A DNA stretch of 56,878 nt from an uncultured Lachnospiraceae bacterium (GCA_946414825.1 CAMKQB010000002.1:1-56878), one strand, 5' to 3'. Shown: positions 15,792 through 24,738, counted from the stretch's first letter. A program made the numbers and translations. Notes: a model not told the origin generated them from the sequence alone.

Positions 15792-18042
15792 CAATTTTAC
15801 CTATCTTCATAATTCTAATTATCTTCGCCCCCGCATACACAAGCACGATTCCGATTGCCGCAATGATCACTGTACTCACAGCATTCTGCTCCTCCGCAAA
15901 AAGCACCGGAAACATCTGTTCTAGCTTACCAGGATACTTCATCGAAATGACAGCAACGGCATTATTCAGGAAATGCATTATCATGGAAATGTAAATGCTA
16001 TCGGAATAATAAACAATAAATGCAAAGCACGCACCAAGTATCGCCGTCGGAATAAATCTGACGAAGCTTGTATGATAAGCTCCGAAGATCACCGCAACCA
16101 ACACAATAGTTGTCGCAGCCTTGTATCTGCTCCTAAGTCCTGACTGTATGAAACCTCTGAATATCATCTCCTCACATATCGCCGGAGTAAGCGCTACCAC
16201 GAGAAGTGTCAGCGGCAGATTGTATCCCATAAGAGTTTCCGTCAGTCCATCATTTACCGAACCAAACGCCTCTGGGAAGAGAGTATATAAAAATGTTGTT
16301 ATCGTATTTTCAACGAGAAATGTACCCACGAAGAGGCACAGTCCACCCAGCAGTGAGGTGAGCTTAAAGTCCTTAAACTTATAGGTCTCACGAATACTTC
16401 TCTTTGTATAGATCACGAATATCAGTGGCAGCGCAAGTATGATCATCTGGCTATAGAAAACTCCTGCGAAGCCATACTGCACCTGAAGGAGCGAGCCTAT
16501 ATACAGATAAATAATCATTACAAAGCAAACAATAAACCACGCATCTCCCGAAGTTGGAACTCCGCCCTTCTTCATATTCGATCTACGCTGGAACAGCTGA
16601 ACCCCGCTCCTACCCTCATCGAATAGTATTCCCTCGCTATCATAGATACGGCTCAGGAAAAGAATCGCAAGTATAGCATATAGGATGTTACTGATAAGAA
16701 CTATCGCTACCGTTGACATTTCCGCCTTGAAGAGCAGTAGGTTCTTAATCATAAGACAAATGTTCGCTACAGGAACGAGCGCCATATTTTTGGTCAGCTC
16801 GATATTTGGGATAAATCCGATATAAGCCGTCAGCATCACCACGAGCGTCAGTGGTGTTATATAGTTATTCGCCTCTTTATACGACTTCGCTAGCGCTGTT
16901 ATGCACATAGTAACCGCCGATATGAAAAGGGAAAATGCAAAAACCGCGAGCACTGTCACCAACATTGCTGGCACGAAGCTTCCTACATGGAAGTTCTTCA
17001 GATCAAATCCCATATCTGCCGCATACTGAGACTGTACGAGCTTCAGCATATATAGAACCATCAGTCCCATGGACAGCATGTTTAGAAGCGCTGATGCGAT
17101 TCCCATGAGCGCAACCGTCAGGAATTTTGCAATTATTATTTCATGATTCTTAACCGGCAGAGTCAGCAGAGTTTCAAGAGTTCCTCTCTCCTTCTCGCCC
17201 GCCGTTGTATCAATTGCAGGGTACATCGTTCCCATGAGGAGACTGACTATCAGCATAAAGGGAAGTATCATTCCCAGCAGGCTTCCTGCCGACTGCTCAG
17301 TACTTGCGATGTTATCTCTCTTTATCTTGAAAGGATGCGTCACCTTCTCCGCATCGAGGCCTTCTGCCTCCAGGCTTTCCTCTATCTGCTTATCCGTCAT
17401 ATCATCGAGGACTTCCTTAACGATAGTCTCCGCATAATCAGAATCGGTAATAGAAGAAACATACTTCGTGGTATAGGTTAGTCTTCCGTCTTCACCAACC
17501 TCGCTAGTCACATAAACATCGACCTTCTCATTCTGAAGGAGTTTATCTACCAGTTCCTGTCGACTCTTCTCGTCATCCCCTGAGAGAGTGTACTCACCTT
17601 CTGCAAGGATTTCATCTAGCTTTTTTACTGTCAGCTGATCGGAAACCTTTTCTTTCGAATCCGTTTCTGTTCCATCTGTTCCTGAACCACCCACTTCATT
17701 TCCATCTGTTTCTTCATTTTCTTCAGCAGATGTTTCCACCTCGGAGGAACTCACTTCTGTTGAGCTTTCTTCCGAGCTGTCTTTTTTTATATCCCCACTT
17801 TTCTTCTCATTATAAAGAACGATCTGTTCCTCCAGTCGTCCTTCGTCCTCTACATCCACAAGAACAGTGTACTCGCCCTGCTCCATGTTGGACTGGATCA
17901 TTGTCATTACCGCAAATGCCCCGAAGAATATAAGCGGATATATAAGTAGTGGTACGAGAACCAGCATTATTATAGCCTTGCGATCTCTGAATACATCCAA
18001 GAGCTCCTTCTTAAGGAGCAGTTTTATAACCTTACTCCTCAT
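15778..18042 (-). CDS. NatB-like ABC-2 permease fused to a CPBP intramembrane protease
   Basis: 754 residues. The N-terminal half is an ABC-2 type permease: a first membrane helix, a large extracytoplasmic loop (about 50-265) with a Ser/Glu-rich low-complexity stretch, then a helix bundle starting near SLLGMILPFMLIVSLL. The C-terminal ~250 residues are a CPBP (CAAX/Abi-type) domain with EEMIFRG near residue 620, FGAYH and HFLNN, the expected metal-binding positions. Such fusions are a known arrangement for NatB-like exporters. It overlaps the ATPase gene upstream by 11 bases and GH25 downstream. Substrate unknown (sodium, antimicrobials and peptides are candidates). Confidence 0.9.
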   Translation of the reverse strand: MRSKVIKLLLKKELLDVFRDRKAIIMLVLVPLLIYPLIFFGAFAVMTMIQSNMEQGEYTVLVDVEDEGRLEEQIVLYNEKKSGDIKKDSSEESSTEVSSSEVETSAEENEETDGNEVGGSGTDGTETDSKEKVSDQLTVKKLDEILAEGEYTLSGDDEKSRQELVDKLLQNEKVDVYVTSEVGEDGRLTYTTKYVSSITDSDYAETIVKEVLDDMTDKQIEESLEAEGLDAEKVTHPFKIKRDNIASTEQSAGSLLGMILPFMLIVSLLMGTMYPAIDTTAGEKERGTLETLLTLPVKNHEIIIAKFLTVALMGIASALLNMLSMGLMVLYMLKLVQSQYAADMGFDLKNFHVGSFVPAMLVTVLAVFAFSLFISAVTMCITALAKSYKEANNYITPLTLVVMLTAYIGFIPNIELTKNMALVPVANICLMIKNLLLFKAEMSTVAIVLISNILYAILAILFLSRIYDSEGILFDEGRSGVQLFQRRSNMKKGGVPTSGDAWFIVCFVMIIYLYIGSLLQVQYGFAGVFYSQMIILALPLIFVIYTKRSIRETYKFKDFKLTSLLGGLCLFVGTFLVENTITTFLYTLFPEAFGSVNDGLTETLMGYNLPLTLLVVALTPAICEEMIFRGFIQSGLRSRYKAATTIVLVAVIFGAYHTSFVRFIPTAILGACFAFIVYYSDSIYISMIMHFLNNAVAVISMKYPGKLEQMFPVLFAEEQNAVSTVIIAAIGIVLVYAGAKIIRIMKIGKIDEGK

Positions 18043-18859
18043 AGCTGATTCCCTCCGATTTAATTATCTCATAGAAAGCGCCGCGCATATCCTTAGCTCC
18101 AGTGCGTCTCTTCAGCTCCGCAGGGCTATCATTTGTGATGGTCCTCCCCTTGTTGAGCATGATGATCCTATCGCACAGATACTCCGCCTCTTCCATATAG
18201 TGAGTGGAATAAATGACCGTCTTGCCACGCTCCTTCTCACTTTTCATAAATTCAATAATCGCCGTACTACTGATGATATCTAGACCCAGAGTCGGCTCAT
18301 CGAAGATATAAATGTCAGGATTATGAACTATACATCTCGCAATAGACGCCCTCTGTGTCTGTCCCGTCGACAGCTTCTCTATACGGTTATCAATAAACTC
18401 CTGCATATTAAGGAGCTCGTTCACTTCTTCTATTCTACTTTCTATCTCATCATCGCTAGCGCCATACACGCCCGCAAAAATCCTCAGCATCTCACGAACA
18501 GACAGTCTGCCGTAGAGCTTAGTATTTCCTGAGAGGTATCCAATCCTTGCCTTTATATCAAGAGCTTTCCTTATCTCTACCTCCGTTTTTCCACCATGAG
18601 AATCTTCTCTAGCGTTCTGAGAATCATTTTTCCCACTAGTAGCATTCACCTTCAGATATACTTCCCCCGATGTCGGTTCCATGAGAGTCGCAAGCATACG
18701 AAGAAGAGTCGTCTTACCAGCACCATTTGGTCCAAGTATTCCAACTATTTCTCCAGGACTCGCAGTAAGGGAAATGCCATCGACGGCATTAAACTCTACC
18801 TTCTTACCCTTGTCCTCGGTTCTGTAGAAACTTTTTACTAGATTATCTGCGACAAGCAT
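18032..18859 (-). CDS. NatA-like ABC transporter ATP-binding protein
   Basis: 275 residues. Walker A GPNGAGKTT, signature LSTGQTQR (a variant of LSGGQ), Walker B DIYIFDEPTLGLD and switch TTHYMEE-like YSTHYMEEA. It powers the permease encoded immediately downstream (11-base overlap). An insertion rich in Asn/Ser/Lys (about 74-92) sits before IRKALDIKARIGYL. The start at 18859 has a GAGGGG site. A structured RNA ending in a terminator hairpin lies 83 bases upstream, so expression may depend on read-through or on a promoter I cannot see. Confidence 0.93.
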   Translation of the reverse strand: MLVADNLVKSFYRTEDKGKKVEFNAVDGISLTASPGEIVGILGPNGAGKTTLLRMLATLMEPTSGEVYLKVNATSGKNDSQNAREDSHGGKTEVEIRKALDIKARIGYLSGNTKLYGRLSVREMLRIFAGVYGASDDEIESRIEEVNELLNMQEFIDNRIEKLSTGQTQRASIARCIVHNPDIYIFDEPTLGLDIISSTAIIEFMKSEKERGKTVIYSTHYMEEAEYLCDRIIMLNKGRTITNDSPAELKRRTGAKDMRGAFYEIIKSEGISYEE

Positions 18860-18941
18860 TTTTACCCCTCATCAGTCAGCTTCGCTGACAGCTTATAGTA
18901 TATCATACATAGCTAAATTGAGAAAGTTTATCAATAAACGC

Positions 18942-18997
18942 AAAAAGAGAAAGAGCCTGTCGGACCATCTACCCCTATCTGGTCTGACAAGCTCTTT
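18942..18997 (-). terminator. long terminator hairpin of the upstream RNA
   Basis: An 18-base-pair imperfect stem (AAAGAGC...GACCA with TGGTC...GCTCTTT) has a 12-base loop and is followed on the minus strand by CTCTTTTT. Confidence 0.85.
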
Positions 18998-19102
18998 CAA
19001 GCCGATCTATTAGGGCACACCCATAATACCTTCCTAAATTGGTCAGCTGGACTGACCTGTCACTCTTTCCCCATCTTACGTGACTTTTTCTTTGATTAAC
19101 TG
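18942..19102 (-). ncRNA. structured RNA of unknown class upstream of the ABC exporter
   Basis: Begins after an extended -10 box (TGCTAAAAT, 19109-19117). Hairpins follow in order: GTCAC/GTGAC (19059-19084), GGTCAG/CTGACC with a 5-base loop (19041-19057), TTAGG/CCTAA (19010-19037), then a long terminator stem AAAGAGC/GCTCTTT. It is either a free small RNA of about 150 bases or a leader attenuator of the exporter genes. I do not recognise it as SRP RNA, T-box or any riboswitch whose core I know. Confidence 0.55.
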
Positions 19103-19187
19103 TAAATTATTTTAGCATATTTTCACAAATTAGGGAAGTGTTTTTGTGCACTTTATATAAATTTTGGTAGTTTTCCACAAATTCAGT

Positions 19188-19223
19188 CAAAAACCGCCTG
19201 CAAAACAAAGGCTTTACAGGCGG
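19188..19223 (-). terminator. terminator of the acyl-CoA synthetase gene
   Basis: Stem CCGCCTG/CAGGCGG (19194-19200 with 19217-19223) is followed by five T on the minus strand, 55 bases after the stop. Confidence 0.85.
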
Positions 19224-19277
19224 CATTTTATCAAGTTGCACAAAATATCAGAAATATCTCTAATTATAATATTTTCC

Positions 19278-20921
19278 TTAATTTCTATTTTCGCGATCAA
19301 CCAGGTTCTTTGCACCATAGATTTCGCGGAGACGAGGCTTCTCAATCTTACCAGTAGCATTTCTAGGAACCTCCGCAAAAATAATCTTACGAGGTCTTTT
19401 GTATCTAGGAAGCTCGAGGCAGAAGCTGTTCATCTCGTCCTCAGTACACTCCTCGCCTTCCTTCAGCTGAATGATAGCACAGGATATCTCACCGAGTCTC
19501 TCGTCGCCGATACCGATTACAGCAACGTCTTGAACCTTTCTATTCTTCATGATGAAGCTCTCGATCTGAACTGGGTAGATGTTCTCACCACCACTGATGA
19601 TTACGTCCTTCTTACGATCAACGAGCCAGATGAATCCGTCCTCGTCATACTTAGCCATATCGCCGGTATAGAGCCATCCGTCCTTCAGGCACTCATTAGT
19701 AGCTTCTTCATTCTTATAATAGCAGGTCATTACGCCAGGGCCCTTAACACAGAGCTCACCAACGGAAATGCTATCGCTCTTATCAACTATCTGACCATTC
19801 TCGTCAACTATCTTACACTCCCATCCATATCCAGGAACACCTATAGCTCCGACGTGGTCTATATTTTCGATTCCAAGATGTACGCATCCTGGTCCAATGG
19901 ACTCTGACAGTCCGTAGTTAGTATCATAATCATGGTTAGGGAACATAGCCTTCCATCTAGTTATAAGACTTGCTGGAACTGGCTGCGCACCGATATGCAT
20001 GAGTCTCCACTGATCCAGTTCGTAATCATCCTTATTCAGCTTGCCACTCTCAAGGGCGATCAGAAGATCCTGTGCCCATGGAACGAGGAGCCAAACAATG
20101 GTACATTTTTCTGAGCTTACTGCACTCAGGATATCTTCCGGCTTAGTACCCTTCAGAAGTACAGCCTTTCCACCTGACTGAAGGCTTCCGAACCAGTGCA
20201 TCTTAGCTCCTGTATGATATAGAGGAGGAATGCAAAGGAATACGTCATCCTTTGTCTGTCCGTGGTGCGCCTGCTCAACCTTAGCACTATGCACGAGGGA
20301 TTCATGCTTATGCAGGATAGCCTTAGGGAATCCTGTAGTTCCTGAGGAGAAGTAAATAGCACCGTAGTCCTCATCTGTTATCTTGATGTCAGGCGAAACT
20401 GAGCTGCTATTTGCAACCATCTCATTATAGTCCTCAGCAAAGGAAGGACAATTCTCACCAACATAGAACAGGAGTCTGTTCTTTGATATTTTCTCAGCTA
20501 TCTCCTCGACACGGCCGATGAATTCTGGTCCGAATACAAGGATGTCAACGTCTGCAAGATCTACGCAGTACTCTATCTCGTCTGCGTCATAACGGAAATT
20601 AAGGGGCACTGCTATGGCGCCTGTCTTAAGTATTCCGAAGTAAATAGGAAGCCACTCGAGGCAGTTCATGAGAAGGATTCCGACCTTGTCATCCTTCTTG
20701 ATACCACGGCTCAGCAGAAGATTTGCAAATCTGTTAGCCTTCTCGTTAAATACTCCCCATGTGATTTCTCTTCTATATGGCGCCTTTGGGTTTGGCTCCA
20801 TCAGCTCATATTCTCTCCAAGTAACTCGTCTAACCTCTGTAATAGCAGGATTCAGTTCTACCAATGCCGTGTCATTGGTATATTCTCTGGCATTTCTCTC
20901 CAGAAGCTCTGTAATAGGCAT
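19278..20921 (-). CDS. AMP-forming acyl-CoA synthetase / CoA ligase
   Basis: 547 residues of the ANL superfamily. AMP-binding motif YFSSGTTGFPK, then YGLSESIGPG, the YTGDMAKYDEDG motif, hinge DRKKDVIISGGENIYP, and the catalytic Lys motif in RNATGKIEKPRLRE. It adenylates a carboxylic acid and transfers it to CoA in the cytoplasm. Medium-chain fatty acid or aromatic acid substrates are both possible. The ATG at 20921 has a GGAGG site 8 bases upstream; the longer TTG start at 20942 overlaps that site. It is flanked by terminators on both sides, so it is monocistronic. Confidence 0.9.
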   Translation of the reverse strand: MPITELLERNAREYTNDTALVELNPAITEVRRVTWREYELMEPNPKAPYRREITWGVFNEKANRFANLLLSRGIKKDDKVGILLMNCLEWLPIYFGILKTGAIAVPLNFRYDADEIEYCVDLADVDILVFGPEFIGRVEEIAEKISKNRLLFYVGENCPSFAEDYNEMVANSSSVSPDIKITDEDYGAIYFSSGTTGFPKAILHKHESLVHSAKVEQAHHGQTKDDVFLCIPPLYHTGAKMHWFGSLQSGGKAVLLKGTKPEDILSAVSSEKCTIVWLLVPWAQDLLIALESGKLNKDDYELDQWRLMHIGAQPVPASLITRWKAMFPNHDYDTNYGLSESIGPGCVHLGIENIDHVGAIGVPGYGWECKIVDENGQIVDKSDSISVGELCVKGPGVMTCYYKNEEATNECLKDGWLYTGDMAKYDEDGFIWLVDRKKDVIISGGENIYPVQIESFIMKNRKVQDVAVIGIGDERLGEISCAIIQLKEGEECTEDEMNSFCLELPRYKRPRKIIFAEVPRNATGKIEKPRLREIYGAKNLVDRENRN

Positions 20922-20951
20922 ATCACTGTCCTCCAAAATCAAATCTAAAGT

Positions 20952-20980
20952 AAAAGGAAGCGGTCCAAGAGACCACTTCC
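20952..20980 (-). terminator. terminator of the two-component operon
   Basis: Stem GGAAG-GGTC/GACC-CTTCC (20956-20980) with one internal mismatch is followed by TTTT on the minus strand. It lies 44 bases beyond the histidine kinase stop and just before the acyl-CoA synthetase. Confidence 0.75.
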
Positions 20981-21024
20981 CTTATCTTACTCCAAATTTC
21001 TGAACACGTCAACGCATTATCGCT

Positions 21025-22209
21025 TTAGCGCGGTAAAGAAACCATAAACATTTTTTTATAATTAGCGGCGATATGATATTTCCTGATAAGTGGCTGCTGA
21101 ACCAGCCTGATATTCCAGCCGTGCATTTCGACAATCTTTCTCGCAATCGATAGTCCGAGGCCCGAACCACCCTTACTACTTCTAGATTCGTCGCCCATGA
21201 CAAAGGCTTCAAATATCGTCTCCGCCATATCCTCTGGTATAAGTTCTCCATTATCCGCAACCATCACGCGGACGAAGTCATCCTCTACCGTTACGAAGAG
21301 CCCTATCGCCGTTCCAGACTTGTTGTGCCTGATGGCATTTGTAATAAGATTCGTAATGACTCTTGAAACCTGCAGCTTATCCAGCGAAAAGAGTGCCTTT
21401 TCCTCTGGTATTTCCACATCCAGCTCCATTCCCGCATCCTCTATATCCTGATACTGGAAGGCCGCCGCTTCGCGCACCAGCTCGCATATATCCTCATCTT
21501 TTTTATTCAGGCTGAAGCCCTTGCTATCGAGCCTCACATAGTCAAAGAGGAGATTGATAAGGTTGTTCATTCTGTCGCTCTTAACATTTATCGCTTCCAG
21601 ATATTCTCGCTTCTTGTCGTCTGATACCATATCATCCAGGAGGGCACGTGAATAACCCGACACGGTTGTCATCGGAGTCCTTAAGTCGTGAGCTATATCT
21701 GAGAGCATCAGATTCTTCTGCTCATTATATTCGTAGAGCTGGCTCTTCTCTTCCTCTGCGAGCTTGCTCATTTCCTTTATTACTATTCGTATAAATGCAA
21801 ATGCGCCAACCACGTAAGGAATAGCTATTAGTATCAGCATGCCCAGCAGGATCAGCATAAGAAGAATTTCTTCTTTAGTACCCAGCGCGCTCACTACACT
21901 TTTATCATCCATTCCAAGACTTCTCATGAGTGCACCCGATCCAATGTCAGAAAGAGTTGTCAGCTGTGGTGGAACAAGAAGCTTTACAAATTCACCGAGA
22001 ATATTTCCCATCAGAACAAATAGAATAATGATAAGACTGACTATTCCCATCAGCTCAGTATCAGCGCCCTTGAAGAAATAATACATGACAATAGGAACGA
22101 GAGTATGGTTCAAAATGACTATGATACCATACTCCGCTACACTAACCAATAATATGATTTTTAGGAATTTTTTTACCAGAAATGTCTGAAGTGATCTATA
22201 TTTTTCCAT
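21025..22209 (-). CDS. sensor histidine kinase
   Basis: 394 residues. Two long hydrophobic blocks: a first helix at about 14-40 with a second at 55-75, and a third at about 113-140. Then come a cytoplasmic linker, the phosphoacceptor box DIAHDLRTPMTTV (His at about 174), the N box LITNAIRHNKSG, and a G box ending in GSGLGLSIARKIVEMHG. Only a small extracytoplasmic part is present, so it probably senses a membrane-linked signal or works with a membrane partner. It follows its response regulator by 13 bases; the operon begins with the DUF975 protein. Confidence 0.92.
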   Translation of the reverse strand: MEKYRSLQTFLVKKFLKIILLVSVAEYGIIVILNHTLVPIVMYYFFKGADTELMGIVSLIIILFVLMGNILGEFVKLLVPPQLTTLSDIGSGALMRSLGMDDKSVVSALGTKEEILLMLILLGMLILIAIPYVVGAFAFIRIVIKEMSKLAEEEKSQLYEYNEQKNLMLSDIAHDLRTPMTTVSGYSRALLDDMVSDDKKREYLEAINVKSDRMNNLINLLFDYVRLDSKGFSLNKKDEDICELVREAAAFQYQDIEDAGMELDVEIPEEKALFSLDKLQVSRVITNLITNAIRHNKSGTAIGLFVTVEDDFVRVMVADNGELIPEDMAETIFEAFVMGDESRSSKGGSGLGLSIARKIVEMHGWNIRLVQQPLIRKYHIAANYKKMFMVSLPR

Positions 22210-22222
22210 CCTTCACTCCGCT

Positions 22223-22906
22223 TTATTTCTCTAGTCTGTAGCCCAGACCGCGCATTGTCTTTATATATTCAGCAGGATCCTCAGACAGCTTCGAGCGAAG
22301 CTTGCTAATGCAGACCATTATGTTATTATCTGCTATGAAATAATCCTCGCCCCAGCCATATTCATATATCTGCTGTTTTGTGAAAACCTTGCCAGGATGG
22401 TTCATGAAGAGTTCCATTATCTTATACTCGATACTTGTGAGCTCGATAGGCTCACCATCCTTCTTAAGGGTACAAGATTCCTGATCCAGTTCCAAATTCC
22501 TTACCTTTACAGTAGGAAGCTTAACCTCACTGGAACCCAACTTGTAGAATCTTCTTATATTTGAATTGATTCTGGCAACTGCTTCGAGAGCATTGAAAGG
22601 CTTAGCGATGTAATCATCAGCTCCTAGATTGAGGCCTAGAATTTTCTCGGAATCGGCATCTTTAGCCGAGAGGATAATAACTGGGATGTTACTATCCTCT
22701 CTAAGCTTTCTTAGCACCTGATATCCATCCATGCCTGGCATCATTATATCCAGCACGCATAGGTCCGGCTCATCGCTCTTCAGCTTTTCCATAGCCTCCA
22801 GACCGTCTACAGCTTCTACTACACTGTAGCCCTCATTTTCAAGATATAATTTCAACAGACTTCTTATCTCTGCCTCATCATCAGCAACCAGAATCTTATA
22901 GTTCAT
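22223..22906 (-). CDS. OmpR/PhoB-type response regulator
   Basis: 227 residues. Receiver domain with the acidic pair DDEAE, phosphoacceptor in LCVLDIMMPGMDG, Ser in VIILSAKD and Lys in YIAKPFNALE. The C-terminal winged helix ends RSKLSEDPAEYIKTMRGLGYRLEK. It pairs with the kinase encoded 13 bases downstream. Three CTTAAC hexamers upstream of the operon are candidate operators for this regulator, implying autoregulation. Confidence 0.93.
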   Translation of the reverse strand: MNYKILVADDEAEIRSLLKLYLENEGYSVVEAVDGLEAMEKLKSDEPDLCVLDIMMPGMDGYQVLRKLREDSNIPVIILSAKDADSEKILGLNLGADDYIAKPFNALEAVARINSNIRRFYKLGSSEVKLPTVKVRNLELDQESCTLKKDGEPIELTSIEYKIMELFMNHPGKVFTKQQIYEYGWGEDYFIADNNIMVCISKLRSKLSEDPAEYIKTMRGLGYRLEK

Positions 22907-22949
22907 TTTTCATCCTTTATAATATGAATGGTTAATAGTTACATTTCTC

Positions 22950-23774
22950 TTATGCAGCCTTGCCATACTTAAGTGTCTCATAAAGAGCTGCATCTGTCGA
23001 GCATCTATATGGCTCTACGTAGAATATTGAAAGAATTCCACATGTAAGGATTGAGAGAAGTTCCCAACCAATGAAGGAAAGATCAAGTACAAATGTTCTC
23101 CACTTATTACCCTTCATAAGAGCCTTGCTTTCAGCAAGCGCATCCTTGTAGGACATTTCACTATTATCTGCAAGAATATATGCTACAAGTCTATACTGAT
23201 AAGACTTGATGATTCCTGGGATAAAGAAAAGTAGTGACCAAAGTGTTATAAACAGATCCTTCATGAACATACCCTTAACGATGTTCTTATAATTATGATC
23301 AAAAGCATATACAACATTTGAAAGCTGTGCTGACTCATCCAGGTTCTTGAAGAAGAACTTGCGGCAGCCCATTTCAATAGGGTTGAGTATAAATGCGTCA
23401 AATAGAATTGCGATTGCAATAATGAATACACATACAACTACCATTGTTACAGCGAAAGCGAGAATCGCTTCAGTTGGCATTTGCTCAGCAGTTACTTCAC
23501 CATTATCTGTAGTGGTAACTATCATATTACCATCATCTTCAGTTACTGAAACTGTAATTGATTCTTCTTCATCACTTGATGACTCTTCCTTCTGCTCTTC
23601 TTCAACAATGCCGAATCTTTGTGCAGCGCCGCTTCCAAAGCTACCTCCTGATCCGCTGCCTGCACTGGCAGTTCCAAGTACAAATGCAAGTATAAGTGCT
23701 ACCAGCACGGACTTCCAATAATTTCTCTTAAAAGCTTCCTTACCTTTTGTTTTAAGCTCTTTTCTTGTCCACAT
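22950..23774 (-). CDS. DUF975 family membrane protein
   Basis: 274 residues. The N-terminus MWTRKELKTKGKEAFKRNYW is typical of DUF975 proteins, which are integral membrane proteins of unknown function. Helices lie at about 23-38, 104-130, 178-200 and 230-255. Between the first two is an exposed Gly/Ser- and Glu-rich insertion (SGSGGSFGSG..., EEEQKEESSSDEEES). The inner ATG at 23774 is preferred because it is 8 bases from the AGGAGG site. First gene of the DUF975-regulator-kinase operon; it may feed a signal to the kinase, but that is inference. Confidence 0.85.
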   Translation of the reverse strand: MWTRKELKTKGKEAFKRNYWKSVLVALILAFVLGTASAGSGSGGSFGSGAAQRFGIVEEEQKEESSSDEEESITVSVTEDDGNMIVTTTDNGEVTAEQMPTEAILAFAVTMVVVCVFIIAIAILFDAFILNPIEMGCRKFFFKNLDESAQLSNVVYAFDHNYKNIVKGMFMKDLFITLWSLLFFIPGIIKSYQYRLVAYILADNSEMSYKDALAESKALMKGNKWRTFVLDLSFIGWELLSILTCGILSIFYVEPYRCSTDAALYETLKYGKAA

Positions 23775-23822
23775 ATCCATCTCCTCCTCTCATATGTGAC
23801 AACCAATCTTGACTATGGTCTA

Positions 23823-23877
23823 ATCATATCAGAGGATTCTTTCCGAAAAAATCGCTTAACCTTAACACTACCTTAAC
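23823..23877 (-). promoter_or_regulatory. putative response regulator operator and promoter
   Basis: Three CTTAAC hexamers start at 23855, 23861 and 23872; the last pair are 11 bases apart, the usual half-site period for OmpR-type regulators. A TATGAT -10 box (minus strand, 23823-23828) lies downstream and has no good -35 box, which fits an activated promoter. Confidence 0.5.
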
Positions 23878-23889
23878 ACCCTCTAAATG

Positions 23890-23980
23890 TGCAAATGGGG
23901 GACGGTTCTGTTTTGCATATATGCAAATAGGGACGGTTCTCATTTGCACATATGCAAAACAGAACCGTCCCCCATTTGCA
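23890..23980. repeat. GGGACGGTTCT element, TGCA-ended, three units
   Basis: Two direct units (23890-23917 and 23922-23948) and one inverted unit (23953-23980), each bounded by TGCA. The arrangement (two direct, one inverted) is the same as at 1646-1745, but with the other type of ends. It lies between iorB and the DUF975 operon promoter. Confidence 0.88.
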
Positions 23981-24007
23981 CAGTCCCATTTTTTCATTAT
24001 CTAAAAA

Positions 24008-24592
24008 CTAGTTAACGCTATTATATCCAGCCTCGAAGCCAGCAAGGTTAATATCAATAGTCTTTGGTGGAACCTTAGACTTAATAACCTCAACCCACTG
24101 TTCCTTTGAGTAGTTCATGTGGCGAGCTGCCATACCAAGAACAACTGTATTAAATACTCTTGTATTTCCAAGCTCCTCAGCCTTTGCCATAGCATCGATT
24201 GAGAAAACTCTATACTTTTCACGAAGGTTCTCGAGGATATTTTCTGGATACTCTGCAGCACCTGTGATAACAGGCATTGGATCGATTCTCTGATCATTTA
24301 CTATTAGAGCTCCGTCCTTCTTAAGGAAATGAGCATATCTGAGTGCCTCGAGTCTCTCAAAGGCAATCAGAACATCTGCACATCCCTCCTCAACGATAGG
24401 CTCAGTAACAACCTCGCCCTCTGTAGCATATCTTACATATGTTACAACGGAACCACCACGCTGAGCCATTCCGTGTACTTCTGATAATTTAACATCGTAG
24501 CCTGCAGTTTCAGCAAGTCCACCAAGTATACGGCTTGTAAGCAGTGTACCCTGTCCACCTACGCCGACAATCATAATATTCGTAACTGACAT
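24008..24592 (-). CDS. iorB: indolepyruvate:ferredoxin oxidoreductase, beta subunit
   Basis: 194 residues. The N-terminal IMIVGVGGQGTLLTSRILG and the VHGMAQRGGSVVTYVRYA segment are hallmarks of the gamma/beta domain of 2-oxoacid:ferredoxin oxidoreductases. It forms a complex with IorA and oxidatively decarboxylates aryl pyruvates from Trp, Phe and Tyr to aryl-acetyl-CoA, reducing ferredoxin. The AGGAG site lies directly before the ATG. It is separated from iorA by a 102-base palindromic element, which is unusual for this tightly linked gene pair. Confidence 0.93.
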   Translation of the reverse strand: MSVTNIMIVGVGGQGTLLTSRILGGLAETAGYDVKLSEVHGMAQRGGSVVTYVRYATEGEVVTEPIVEEGCADVLIAFERLEALRYAHFLKKDGALIVNDQRIDPMPVITGAAEYPENILENLREKYRVFSIDAMAKAEELGNTRVFNTVVLGMAARHMNYSKEQWVEVIKSKVPPKTIDINLAGFEAGYNSVN

Positions 24593-24619
24593 AATTTTCT
24601 CCTATTATCTGAATGAATA

Positions 24620-24721
24620 GTGCGCAAATAGGGACGGTTCTCTTTTGCACACTTCTATATTTTAATTAATATTTTTATTCCTTCTAAAGTGTGCAAAAGA
24701 GAACCGTCCCTATTTGCACAC
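24620..24721. repeat. GGGACGGTTCT element, TGCA-ended, two units between iorA and iorB
   Basis: Units at 24620-24652 and 24689-24721 are inverted relative to each other and surround 36 AT-rich bases. Each spans 33 bases with GTG(C/T)GCAAA...TTTGCACAC ends. It would form a strong hairpin in the iorA-iorB transcript. Confidence 0.88.
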
Positions 24722-24738
24722 CTATTTACTCACCAGTT

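Noticed and set aside
18942..19102. SRP RNA, T-box or RNase P RNA
   Set aside because: The SRP tip sequence, the T-box GGTGGTACCGCG motif and the conserved RNase P cores are all absent.
19164..19907. 247-codon open frame on the plus strand
   Set aside because: Antisense to the acyl-CoA synthetase gene and its terminator; composition is that of a mirrored coding region.
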